Source: Guyanagaster necrorhizus
Taxonomy: Eukaryota; Basidiomycota; Agaricomycetes; Agaricales; Physalacriaceae
Reading direction: 5' to 3'
NCBI RefSeq assembly: GCF_019112545.1
Contig: NW_025064911.1
Span: forward strand, 130,762-194,761
DNA length: 64,000 nucleotides
Shown here: in pieces, positions 54,302-64,000 of the stretch
Position numbering within the stretch: the first letter of the stretch is position 1
Layout: each line of letters begins with the position of its first letter
Made by a program: the position numbers and the translations under genes
Notes under the pieces: generated by a model
The model's database searches: none
What the model was told of the DNA's origin: nothing
Seen by the model: only the letters and a program-made list of their open reading frames with translations

Positions 54302-55633
54302 TCAGGAGTGGCCGACCAGAATACGGATAGGGAGTGTCATCAGAGAAACGGTGCCATAAAGGAGCTTCATACCCAATCCCGTAGGATGCTCCTGAACTGG
54401 CTTTCGTAAATTCAGCTTGCCATTTTCAGGTATCGTTGGTAGGCGCTCTGATGGTGCGAAAGAAGACGTCGCCGTAGCGAATGAAGGTGAAAGAGGAGGA
54501 GGATATTTGACTGCAGATGGACGTGATGGCGGAGAGACGAGCCACGCAGGTAAGACGTACGAAAGCAGCGAATGATTCGCACTCGTGTCCAGACACCTTC
54601 CTCTGACTTTCCTCAGAGAATCCACAGAAATCTCAATGTCCTTGACCCTCTGATCCTGCTTCTCACACTTCTTCTCATGCCTCCGCAAGCTTTTCTCTAC
54701 GACGTCCACGGCTTCGTCCACATACTCGTACATCGCCTCGGCTCCGTCGTCCATTCTCCGCCGGACCTTTCCCAGGGTATGCTCGACCCTCGCCATCTGC
54801 TGCTTCAGGTCCGTCAACTGTTGCTGCAGATCTTTGGTAGTCTGCTCAGGGCTGGGATAGTGTATGACATTATGGAGGTGCGATATTCTGAGGGTGAGAC
54901 GCTCGACGACATGCGTCCATGGACGGATGCCGGTAGCTAGGAGGAAGAGGCCGGTGCTGAACCAGGTGAGGACGTCTTCGCCCGCGATCTGGGCTAGGAT
55001 GTAGCGTAAGAAAGAGGCTCCGAGGAAAGGAGACACCGTTGCCAGAATCAAAAAGAACAGTTCCGTCCTTCGCAGCTCGGTATGAGCATTTTGCTTGTAA
55101 ATGTCGTCAGGAGTAGGATCAGGTGGTAAATGTGGTGAGCGACGACGAGGCCTGGCACTTTGGTACATCGACCAAGGGACTGGGTCGAGGATCAGAAAAG
55201 TGAGACTTCGATAGGAGCAACGGAACCCACCTTCAATGAGCTGGTGGAGATAAAACAGCAAGAGCAAGATGTACAGCAAGTTTTTCACGAGGTCGCCTCC
55301 CGTAAGAAGGTTTCCTACTGGCGAAACGAGGGCTGCGACAACGGCAAGATCGAATTGGTACCAAGCGCGATTGCTCGACGTCTCGCTCTCGCGATCTCTG
55401 GTCGCGCGAGCATCACGTTCTGAACGATTCGGAGATACCAAGGGCTTTCCAGACATCTGCGGCAAATCTTCACTGGATTCCGTGCCGGTCTCATATTCCA
55501 GCTCCGTCAACGACGTGTCCTCCGTATGGTGCCCAGCATCCGTTTCCTTCGGTTTCTTCGACATTCCAGACTGCGCACGCTCAAGTAGGTGCATTCGCTT
55601 TCTGAGTGTATCCTGTGAACGTTCAGAGCCCAT
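54302..55633 (-). CDS. conserved-type membrane protein with coiled coil, 443 residues
   Basis: A single uninterrupted exon, the longest intact host frame in the window. Residues 1-90 are charged and Ser/Thr/Glu-rich. Hydrophobic segments lie at about 94-112 (FDLAVVAALVSPVGNLL), 117-134 (KNLLYILLLLFYLHQLI), 191-212 (FFLILATVSPFLGASFLRYI) and 220-238 (VLTWFSTGLFLLATGI). Residues 263-345 form a heptad-rich coiled coil (LQQQLTDLKQQMARVEHTLG; EAVDVVEKSLRRHEKK). A final hydrophobic stretch is near 421-440. It has the look of a conserved fungal hypothetical protein. Function unknown; it may mark the right border of the mating region. Confidence 0.8.
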   Translation of the reverse strand: MGSERSQDTLRKRMHLLERAQSGMSKKPKETDAGHHTEDTSLTELEYETGTESSEDLPQMSGKPLVSPNRSERDARATRDRESETSSNRAWYQFDLAVVAALVSPVGNLLTGGDLVKNLLYILLLLFYLHQLIEGGFRCSYRSLTFLILDPVPWSMYQSARPRRRSPHLPPDPTPDDIYKQNAHTELRRTELFFLILATVSPFLGASFLRYILAQIAGEDVLTWFSTGLFLLATGIRPWTHVVERLTLRISHLHNVIHYPSPEQTTKDLQQQLTDLKQQMARVEHTLGKVRRRMDDGAEAMYEYVDEAVDVVEKSLRRHEKKCEKQDQRVKDIEISVDSLRKVRGRCLDTSANHSLLSYVLPAWLVSPPSRPSAVKYPPPLSPSFATATSSFAPSERLPTIPENGKLNLRKPVQEHPTGLGMKLLYGTVSLMTLPIRILVGHS

Positions 55634-58189
55634 GACGGTGGAAAGGGAGAAAAGACAGTACGGTCATGAGCCATGCACATTACGCGCCTGTTGGGCACGG
55701 CTAACAGTTGGGTATTTCCGAAGAGAATATTCCTTTCCAAGGTGATTGCTGGTAACGGCGCTGATGCTGCTGTTTCGTTGTCGTCAGCAACGGTGAAGTG
55801 GTGGTCAATGATGATGGTCAAAGTAGAGGCTGCATTGATCGCGTGACGGGTAAGACTACTGACACATTAGAAGACTATTTATAGGGGCCTGGCCATATCT
55901 AAAACTTCTTTCGTAAAATAGTTCTACAAACGTTGTGTTGTGGATATTTTTACAGTTAATGCACTACACTAGATTGTCTACCGTCGACCTTGGGGAAAAT
56001 CTTGTACGAATCCGACCCCGACGTTCGCACAGCTGCGGCAGAACATCTGATGGCGTCGATGCCAGAGTCTCCTTCAACAGCTTTTTCCTGTTAGTAAACA
56101 GACCACAAGAACGAGAAGACTAGCTGCTAGACTTTGAGTAGATAGCAGTGCGGAATTCATCTGAAACAATAATAAACCATTTTTGTGAAAAGCAGAATTT
56201 GAACAGAACTGCTCGCATTCAACCTCTTCTCAATACAGGTATGCGCTGTTGCTTTACCCATCACCGAACAACGACAACGTTCTCCATTCACGAATCTCCA
56301 GTTGCACGCGCATAAGGGATTTTCCGAATCATGAAGAATAATATTTGTATACTGACGCAGCAGGTCATCCGAGTAAGATCCATTCCAAGTTCAAAATCTA
56401 CACACGCGGTCAAAAACAGCGTGGTGACTGTTGAGTAAAGAAACAGACCATATGCCAATCAACGTCCCATGATTTTGGCATAGAGACCCGGAACGTATAT
56501 CATACTCGCAAACCGCGTGCTCCTGCGATGACCGGAAGTAGTCGCAGAAGACCGCATCACTCCAGACGTCAGAGCGAGCGTCGTCTGCAGCCCACCGACC
56601 CTAGCTTGCCCCTGGGTTCAATCTCTGCTAGCATCGGGACATGGTCGCCTCATGTCTCCTGTGCGAAGCCCGCCATTGATGCCCGTCTTCGCATCCTTCG
56701 ACTACCGGATGCCATATCGCTATGAATCTGAGTGTTTGCACGTCCTGTCTTCGTGCTCAAGTGTGGTAGTGGTGCCCCCGGCATCAGATGTCATCAACGG
56801 GAACCTCCAGCAATCTGTGATAGGGCTATTTGCTTAAAATAGAACAGGTCCTAGTCGTCGCGCCGAGAGAGTTGATATCGTGCTAGTACTCGCAGGGTCG
56901 TCTGCACCAGTAATTGACGTCACAATACCCCGATACCCAACAGAGAGGAAGATGCCGTGACATTTTCAGGGAGGGTATCGGGACATATGGTTGTCTGCCC
57001 AAGCAGGGCGATGAGTAGGCGCTGACAGTTCATTGCGAGCGCTCAATGGCTAGCAACTTGGAGACGGACGCTCATTTACTTGTTCACTATATACGAACGT
57101 GGGCATCGGAATCAGATCAACGAGGAAGTCCAGACCTGCAGCAGAGTACACGGAACCGGTGACTTGTATGACATCCGCAAATGTATAGAAGGTATCCGGA
57201 AGGAACTGAGGGGACGTCAGAACCCCACACTAGACGCATTTCCCCGGGAGAACGTGGAAACCCCAGCGAGATCCCAAGGAGGCAGGTCGCCGGCCCCGGC
57301 TCCCCGATCAGCCAGGGGGGGTACCCAGGGGTAGATAGGTGACAGCGCGATCGGTCACCAGTCCTGCTGAGAACATTTTATCCTCCAGCCTCTGCTGCTT
57401 GCTCGAGGAATGGGATGTAACTGGCTATAATGATTCCTCTGCAAAAAAAAGCCTGAGGATGGACCAGAACTCTATGCTTACTCGCATGCTTCGGCTTCGC
57501 CCTGAAGATCAAGAGCCTGCTAGGGACCTGCTCGATCACCCTCGGCTGCAAGATGTTTAATTGACAAGGCTTGAATCGCCGTATTTCATGGTTTCTGAAG
57601 TGATCTCAGCTTTGTTGTTTGCTTGCTTAGTTTAGCATTTTATTTCTCCAATACCCGATGTCGTTTACCTGTATAGCCCGGAAAACTTCATGCGTTAGTA
57701 TGGCCGGGGAGGCCTGGATCAAATTGACAATTAAGATGATTTTCAACGAATCATTCAAGCTCAACGCCAGGTATGAGCAGGCTCGAGCTGGTGGCAAGCT
57801 TTATGCCGAGGCTTAAGGGGAGGATGCTATAAAATCATTCACCTACCTGCAGTCGCTGCACTCTCACTGTGCCTCGAGCCTCTGAATCATTGCTCATAGA
57901 CATGCATACCACTATCAATGTCAAGTACCTTGAACTTGCTAGCTTATCACCTGGACTTGAAGCATACTGAATCCTACCATGCTTCACATTGTCCTCCTCG
58001 TCATGCATCGGTTCCCTTAGGGATCGCTACAGAACAGCAGGCTTCGTATTTTGCAATCCAGTGCCCACCTACCTGCACTCTTGATATATGGAGTCAATCC
58101 TCTGTAAATTATCGTGAGCGCTGCGAGTAGAATTGACCAGCATGTGAGGGACCTACCTGTTCGGTGCCATGTGCGGCCATTGAACGCGA
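55634..58189. other. 2.5-kb intergenic region
   Basis: Only short ORFs. I recognise nothing in 56528-57560 despite some open plus-strand frames. Confidence 0.4.
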
Positions 58190-58600
58190 ACACTCCCAAT
58201 GTTAGCCACACCTTCCTTCCGTCGCTCTCACAGGCGTGTTCGCAACAATAGTTATCCCATCACAGCACCAAAAAAATGACCATAGCTCCCGTTTCCGTAT
58301 GGACCTCCGGTGCTCGAGCCAGTACCTCGCCTGCTCAAGGTGACGCACGTCCAGAAGCAAGAGACCGCCCACCCGCCACCACGGTGCGATTTTGACCGGT
58401 CGAAAGCGATCCATGGATTGCAGGATGTCTATGATGGCGGAGAACTTCTGGGCTTCTCCCACAGCTGTCCTTTTGTCGAAGGTTCTTACTGGGTCTTCAA
58501 TGGATCACTCCAAGTCGAAAAAAAAATAGGAGTCTGCTCGGGTTGGTATATAGATGAGTCCACGAGAAGCGCTGAGACCGATGAAGACTAGCATGAGGTT
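58190..58600 (+). repeat. second decayed duplicate of the 30-31.7 kb gene (last exon)
   Basis: It parallels 31290-31620. Shared stretches include AGTCGAAAGCGATCCAT (parent) and GGTCGAAAGCGATCCAT (here), CTTCTCCCACAGCTGTC, and GGATCACTCCAAGTCGAAAA. The frame is disrupted by small indels. It retains CG dinucleotides, unlike the 33940-34260 fragment. Confidence 0.75.
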
Positions 58601-58880
58601 TATCTGGCATATAAAAGCTTGACGTCGAAAACGTGATGTTTTCTGCGTGCAGAAAAAGTCAATTCACATGTCTGTGAAAGGGGACTATCTGCTAAAAAAA
58701 AAAAACGAAGCTCAGTGCAGTTTCTTTCGACTCTGAAAAGGACCGACTCACTGTCTGTCGACGCGAACTTGGGCTAGGGACAAATCAAGTGCCACTTGAT
58801 TCTAGCTTGAGTTTGGTGGAAGTGAGGAGGCAGGGAGCGGAGTTCATGCATGTGCATGCTTAGTGAAGCGGAGGGACAAG

Positions 58881-58975
58881 TCGTTGAAACAGAGTCTGTG
58901 CCAGAGGGACACTGAACAATTAACATTTGGGCTATAATCCATGCACAGACTCTGTTGTATGCCGATGTTCAACGA
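58881..58975. repeat. interrupted inverted repeat
   Basis: The left arm TCGTTGAAACAGAGTCTGTGC (58881-58901) pairs with GCACAGACTCTGTT (58943-58956) and, after a 10-base bulge, with GTTCAACGA (58967-58975). The loop is about 41 bp. It could be a small MITE or a transcript hairpin; no target duplication was identified. Confidence 0.6.
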
Positions 58976-59424
58976 AACCATAACCCTTACCCAACGTTTC
59001 ACACACCGTCTACTCCCAACTCGCTCCTAGCCCTTCCTGATCTACGTGCCCGTCGTGCCTTGGTGAAGGCTCCTCTGGACATTCGTGTAGGTCATTCCCA
59101 GAAAAATTAAATCCAGTCTTCAGTGGAAGTTTGTAGCAGGGACAAGGTCAAGGGAACCAGAATCCAGGTCAACACATGCTTGACGCTGCAACCACACCAA
59201 GGAAGGAATGTGGATGTGGTATGAGTTTGAAAGAGTAGTCCATGGGCAGTCCTCTCGCGATCATGTGCAATTGTCTGCACACAAACACTGACAGGAACGC
59301 GTCGCGTCACGTCACGTCCTGCGCACGGGTTGCCGGCCAAGGAATGTCGGTCCTCGACTGACTTCACGCCTTCCAAAGTCGATGAAGAATAGCTCTACAC
59401 CCCAGATTATTCCTTAGATATAAG
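58976..59424. other. intergenic, nothing recognised
   Basis: No coding signal or repeat apart from the flanking inverted repeat. Confidence 0.4.
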
Positions 59425-59491
59425 GATCATTCAGGATCACTACCTGACAACGGTAAGAGACTGGCGTTCTAACCAACTGAGCCAAAGACGC
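59425..59491 (-). tRNA. tRNA-like scrap (probable tRNA pseudogene)
   Basis: The minus strand reads GCGTCTTTGGCTCAGTTGG then TTAGAACGCCAGTCTCTTAC. The first part is a convincing acceptor strand plus D-arm, and the CTCTTAC stretch resembles an anticodon loop with CTT (lysine). The 3' half lacks a proper T-loop (reads TGATCCTGAATGATCC) and no acceptor complement AAGACGC follows. Likely a broken tRNA gene. Confidence 0.45.
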
Positions 59492-59748
59492 ATTCTCCAT
59501 TGCTCAATTCTCGTAACGAGCCGTCGAGATCCTGATCTGTATGACGCAAGCAGTACGGTGCAGGAGGACAGTACAGGTCGTACTCATCGTCTTCAGTCCA
59601 AATTCGCGTCGTAATTGTCTATAACAGAACAGACTCTGCATATTCACAAACAGTCAAATTTCATAGCCATAATAATCTTTGATTAGTGAAAATATCAGTC
59701 CAATGTCCTCCATATCCCAAGAAGAAAAACACCAACTGTACCCAATTC

Positions 59749-62091
59749 CTACTCGACCGCAAGCACCCTTGTCTCCTCTCCATGTGAATGCATAGACGTA
59801 CTGACCATCCCAGTCCTCCGCAGATTATCCACCGTAGGCTCGTCTACCTCGGATATAAGACATTGCAAGTCAGGCCACGTGCGCATCAACCATAGGATTT
59901 GCAAAACGCCGACGCAGCCACTGAAACGCATGATGACTGACCAGCCCAATATGAAGCGGCTGTCGCACTTGTGAGCGCATTCTCCAGATCATGCAGCGCA
60001 ATGGTGGGTGCCGGCTGTACAGGACCGTCTAGTAGCATTGGGTTCAGCCCTAGATCTTCCATGACAAATCTAATGCAAAGCAATTTGGACCTCAAAACTT
60101 GTGGAACGACCGAACAACATATTGTTCAACCACCGTCAGCGGATTGCAAACCTCAGGATTCGACCACAGAAACCCAGGACAGTCATCGCTTGACAGGAAA
60201 ACGGCTCGTAGCAGCCTGCCCGAAGAGATTCCACCACTGCGACGTGTGTAAGTTTGTACCACATGCGAAGAGACGAGTTCACGCACGACATCGAGGAAGA
60301 CATCGGACACGTCGTAGTGCGAAATTGACCCGAATTTGGCGCCGTTAACACCATCGCTTGTCATTGAAGGGTCTGGGATATCACTGCTCCCCCTTAGTTG
60401 GCTGGCCAGCAGCAGACTGGTTGCTAGTTTTGCCAGTAGCTGGTTGAGCCTGTTGGCCTACTTGCTGAACCCCAACAGTTGTCGGAGGGTTATTAATTCC
60501 AGGCTGCTGAGCAGGATTCTCGGTCGGATCCGGCTCGGGAGTGGGTTCGGGGACTGTCGGTTAGGCTTCTGTGGTTGTGGGGTAGGTTGAGGCTGAGGAT
60601 TTGAATTCTGCGGTTGCGGATTGGTGCCGGCGGATTCGGCTGTGGGTTTTGCGGTGCAGGAGTAAGTGGTTTAGGGGCAGCGGGTTGTGGATTGGGATTT
60701 TGTGGCGCAGGCGCCTCAGCAGTAAAGGTTTGAGATTAGGACTCTATGGACTCGGTCCGGCATCAGGGTTCGAAGGCTGCTGTCCGTGTTTTGTAGGCTC
60801 TGCTGGCTGTGGGTTTGGGTTCTCGGGGGAGAGAGGTGGCTTAGGACCCGGATTTGGGGAGCGGGCACTGGATTTAGGTTCTGAAGCTGGGGCGCTTCTG
60901 TTGGCTGTGCTGTCGAGTCGGCAGGTGAGTCTTTCCCTTTGTAGTGTAAACAAACAGGAGTGGGCGTCTCGGTCGGGGTGTCACGACCGAAGATGGTCGT
61001 AGTACCTTCCGGTGAAGATGACACAGTGGCGTTTGCGGAGACCGTTTTGGGATTCCATTATATCCAGGTGGATGTTGTCTCACGGCCCGATGGATATACG
61101 CGTTGAAGATGTGATTGTGCATCGACAACGGCGGTTTGGTTGATCAGTGATTGTACGACCGATGACTTGCATTGTGTAAACGGCCGTCTCATCGAATTAG
61201 CTCACATTTTCTGCTCAAGAATTAGGCCGGTCAACGAAGGAACAAGTGACCGAAAAAAACTCACTCCGCGACGGGTCCATTTTCGTTCAAGGTTGCATGG
61301 GCGGGTTCAAGCTGACAGGACTAACATTGGAGCCTCGAGAGTCAGTGATGTTGGCCGAAGTGTAGAAAAGGGCGTGACGCCACTGTATACGAACAATCAA
61401 CATTAGTACCAATGCCAGGAAGGAGATTCACTAACAGGATCCCGAAAATTATAATTGTAGTACGGCGGCCACTTGAAAGTGTTGGGAGCTATGGAAAGGA
61501 CAATAAGGAGAAACGCCACCATTGCATTAAAATACTCACCAAGAACAAGGATAGGCTAGACGTGAGCACCATAGACGGTGTCGACAACCCAGTTTCCGGT
61601 ATTGTTGATTGGATTTATGGAAGCGCCGTCGACGAATCCACAAGTAACGTTGAATGTCAGGGCATTAACAGGAACATCACCCTTCCCGGTGTCACTTGAG
61701 AGCACATCGTATAGTGTTCCATTCTCCAAGCCGATCTTTGATATACGATCACTATGAGGAAGATACGGAATGACTGGTGTGGAGTCTAGCCAGAAGATCG
61801 AGGGATTGAAGACCCACTGATGGAACATCAGCCACCATGGCAACGAGAGATGCAGAGAACTACGTACAGATTGTTTATGGAGATGTTAGGAGGTCCAAGA
61901 GTGGTGGATATCACAGAATAACGTGATGTGTTGCTGAAAACGGCCGACGCAGTGACGTGCAACACCCCAACGCATACAAAATATGCAGTGATAAATAATA
62001 CCCTAAAAACAGTCGCGGCGATTGTCGTTTCGCGCCAAAGAACCATCAATGCTGCTCCGAGACCAGTCCACGCAGACATGTTATCATACAT
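59749..62091 (-). pseudogene. broken gene for a large membrane protein family of mushrooms
   Basis: Exon 1 (62091-61876): MSAWTGLGAALMVLWRETTI, VFRVLFITAYFVCVGVLHVT and TTLGPPNISINN. After a 50-bp intron: FNPSIFWLDSTPVIPYLP, GLENGTLYDVLSSDTGKG and VNALTFNVTCGFVDG, N-glycosylation-rich extracellular text. Near the other end (60095-59750) are MLLDGPVQPAPTIALHD and LENALTSATAASYWAG. These three parts occur in this order in a large family of Agaricomycete membrane proteins of unknown function. Between them lie a Pro/Gln/Asn-rich segment (61010-60370) and an unrelated-looking stretch (60364-60092) that I cannot fit, and the C-terminal membrane helix is absent, so I call it broken. Confidence 0.58.
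60366..61020 (-). other. Pro/Gln/Asn-rich low-complexity coding-like segment
   Basis: Minus-strand frames give repeated PNP, PQP and PQNPNPQP text across several small frame shifts. It lies inside the broken membrane-protein gene. It could be an expanded extracellular stalk, an inserted separate gene, or simple-sequence drift. Confidence 0.45.
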
Positions 62092-64000
62092 CGGTCAGTG
62101 CCTGTCTCGCATGCAGATTCCAACACGTCGCTAGCTGCTGGCTGACGAAGGTAAGCACGGAAAAGTATAACTGCCGAGAAAAAGGTAAGCCAATGAACCC
62201 GGTTGAGAAGGAGAGGTCACGCAGAGGCGAATGTCTGAGAAACTTGAACTATGGCTATAGACAATTTGTTACTCTTTTCGCCGATCAGAACGACAATTCT
62301 GTGTTCGACGTGGCTGAACCATACGAAGAGAAGAAGAATATGAAGGTCGACAAGGACTGTGTGAAGAAAGAAACGAAGTACATGAAGGAACCAGGATTTC
62401 TCGGTCACTGTTCTGAGTCAGCGTCAGTGGGATACGACAATGGATCACCTCCCTAAAGTTGTATGTCAATACAGTATCGCAATGGTTAAATCGTTAGACC
62501 TCGTATGCTGGCGGTGGCGTCGGAGGCAGCTGCGAGTCTTGAAACGGGTTATAGTATACGGTCACCATCCTGCCTACATCACTTCCATACGACAAAGATC
62601 TTATATGGGCCCAAGTGCCTACTACGAACACAGCCCAAGTCGAACAGAGACATTGTCATGCATCAGGCCAAAGTCTAGGACACAGCAGTTCCTCCAATTA
62701 TGAAATGCGATGGCAAAGAAGAACGAAATGTACCAAGTGATGACGAGACTGGAGAATTCCAAGAACTGAATTTCTTCTCTTCCAGCTATATAGCAATATG
62801 ACCAGGGATCGTCACTGATCATTTTATTCTAATCCATTGGAAGGATCGCCCATGCCCGAAGGATCTTAGCTCTATCACAAGCTTAGGCCAGTCTTTAGAA
62901 GGAGACGAATCCAAGCAAAACCGTACTCATGAAGGAGAAGGGAACTAATTTTCAAGGTCTATTCGAACTGTAAAAAGCTCAGCGAATGTTGGCCAAATAG
63001 AAAAAAAAAGGACAAAGAATAATTTCTATCGGTCCTCTCTGGCATCAGGTAGCGTGGTATTTGGCGGTCTTACACAAAGTTTGTCTAACAAGGAGGACGT
63101 TAAGTGAGAGAAACTTCGGACAACCACTAGATACAAACAGACACAAATCTTGTGCCACAGGCGCGTCACATGGTTCTCGCAATGCGTCCGTCTTTTTCAT
63201 GTTCTCGTTGGCTCCCTTGCTCTGCTTTCGCGACTTTTTTTGCATGTTCTCTTCGCGATGAGTGTTTCTATCAAGAGGTCCTGACCGAACCATCCTTTCA
63301 TTAATGATTTCGCGTACTGAGGCCTGAAGGAAATGTTCACTGAAACATTCAACACTTTTGCGATCTCGGTTCTCTCCCTTCATGGCGCCTTCACCTTTCC
63401 TTCTTTGCAATTGAGGTCGCTAAGCACTTCTGGTATTACACAGACCTTGAAACAATCACATTCGATGCCATGCGAAGAGATGCTCCGGACGTATCAAGCG
63501 TGCTGACTAACCGTTTGCCATCTCCTTTGTCATTATTCGCAAGCCGTGATCGGATGCTTCTCCGGACACTGACAGATGCTCTGTGAGAGTCGCGCGTACG
63601 TTTTTCTTCCAGCATTATTTATGGGATTTTGAGTCATTGTCTCTATAGGAAATGGTGCTGGAGACTTGGAAAAGACCGCCGATTTTACTCTTTCTCATTC
63701 TGCTGCAACGCAAAGGAGCCTCGCTCGAATGAACGACGTGCGACGGGCTCGCGCTCTGGCACACACCCAAGGAAGGACGGGAACACCGGTTCTCTGGGTC
63801 TGGAACTGCTCGATTCTCGGGCCGGGAAACGAAACCCGTTCTGATAAGATATCAGCCCCGATTACAGGGAGATCTGTCATTGGCTCCGGAGGAGAACAAT
63901 AAGGACGTGAAGTGGCCTACAGACTATAACAATGTGGACAATGGAGGCATTGGCGTCTCTCTTTTCCTCCCCATTGTCCTGTCAAAGGTTCCCTTACCTC
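62092..64000. other. right-hand 1.9 kb, nothing recognised
   Basis: Open frames at 62022-62456 (+) and 63045-63410 (-) are lysine/glutamate-rich without family features and may be chance. Confidence 0.4.

Noticed and set aside
54572..55745. Plus-strand ORFs of 122 and 158 codons
   Set aside because: Antisense to the intact 443-residue membrane protein gene.
62022..62456. 144-codon plus-strand ORF
   Set aside because: Its 5' half is antisense to the membrane-protein exon at 61876-62091 and the rest is lysine/glutamate-rich without recognisable features.
62470..62560. Possible tRNA-like text (GCAATGGTTAAATCGTTAGACC)
   Set aside because: No acceptor stem pairing and no T-loop consensus nearby.

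Overview
This window looks like mushroom-forming basidiomycete (Agaricomycete) DNA. The genes are intron-dense with 45-60 bp GT-AG introns. There are STE3-type pheromone receptors, farnesylated-pheromone precursor genes ending in CaaX boxes, a fungal P450, a LINE remnant and chromodomain Ty3 elements. The central discovery is a B-type (pheromone/receptor, P/R) mating locus spread over about 26-52 kb. Its pheromone genes encode only 40-53 residues and are easy to miss.

Layout. Positions 1-20.3 kb are a transposon graveyard. Two minus-strand Ty3/gypsy chromoviruses are nested one inside the other (1-5418 and 5419-8991), and the outer one sits inside a third, plus-strand element (8992-10648). 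That element shares a single LTR (10649-11144) with a complete but dead plus-strand copy (11145-18570, 3' LTR 18571-19040). A LINE 3' end follows (19.1-20.1 kb). All four Ty3 copies carry a primer-binding site complementary to the predicted 5' end of their own transcript, which is the signature of Tf1/sushi self-priming. Positions 20.7-23.5 kb hold a P450 gene on the minus strand, with a second P450 tail facing it tail-to-tail.

From 26 to 28 kb lies a first P/R cluster: a pheromone gene (26023-26157), a dead pheromone whose CaaX cysteine codon reads TGA, and the 3' remnant of a receptor. Next come an acyl-CoA dehydrogenase-like pseudogene, an intron-bearing tRNA-Leu, a multi-exon gene of unknown function (30.0-31.7 kb), an unknown 239-residue ORF, and a Ty1/copia element (36002-40973) with intact target duplication. 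From 41.3 to 45.2 kb is the second P/R cluster: a pheromone gene (41326-41487), an intact 418-residue STE3 receptor (42046-43578) and a second, decaying receptor.

Positions 45.3-50.2 kb hold four tandem, decayed copies of an unrecognised gene with a six-cysteine (Zn2Cys6-spaced) motif and a coiled coil. A fourth pheromone gene lies on the plus strand at 52038-52169. The right flank has an ankyrin scrap, an intact 443-residue membrane/coiled-coil protein, a dispersed fragment of the 30-31.7 kb gene, a tRNA-like scrap, and a broken membrane-protein gene at 59.7-62.1 kb.

Functionally, the receptors are seven-helix GPCRs that sense farnesylated peptides from compatible mates. The mixture of one apparently intact receptor, several intact pheromone genes and several dead relatives fits a mating locus that diversifies by duplication and decay in a transposon-rich, recombination-poor region. 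CpG-to-TpG/CpA decay is visible in both the transposons and duplicated host segments. Exon limits, gene families and functions were read by eye, with no database search behind them.
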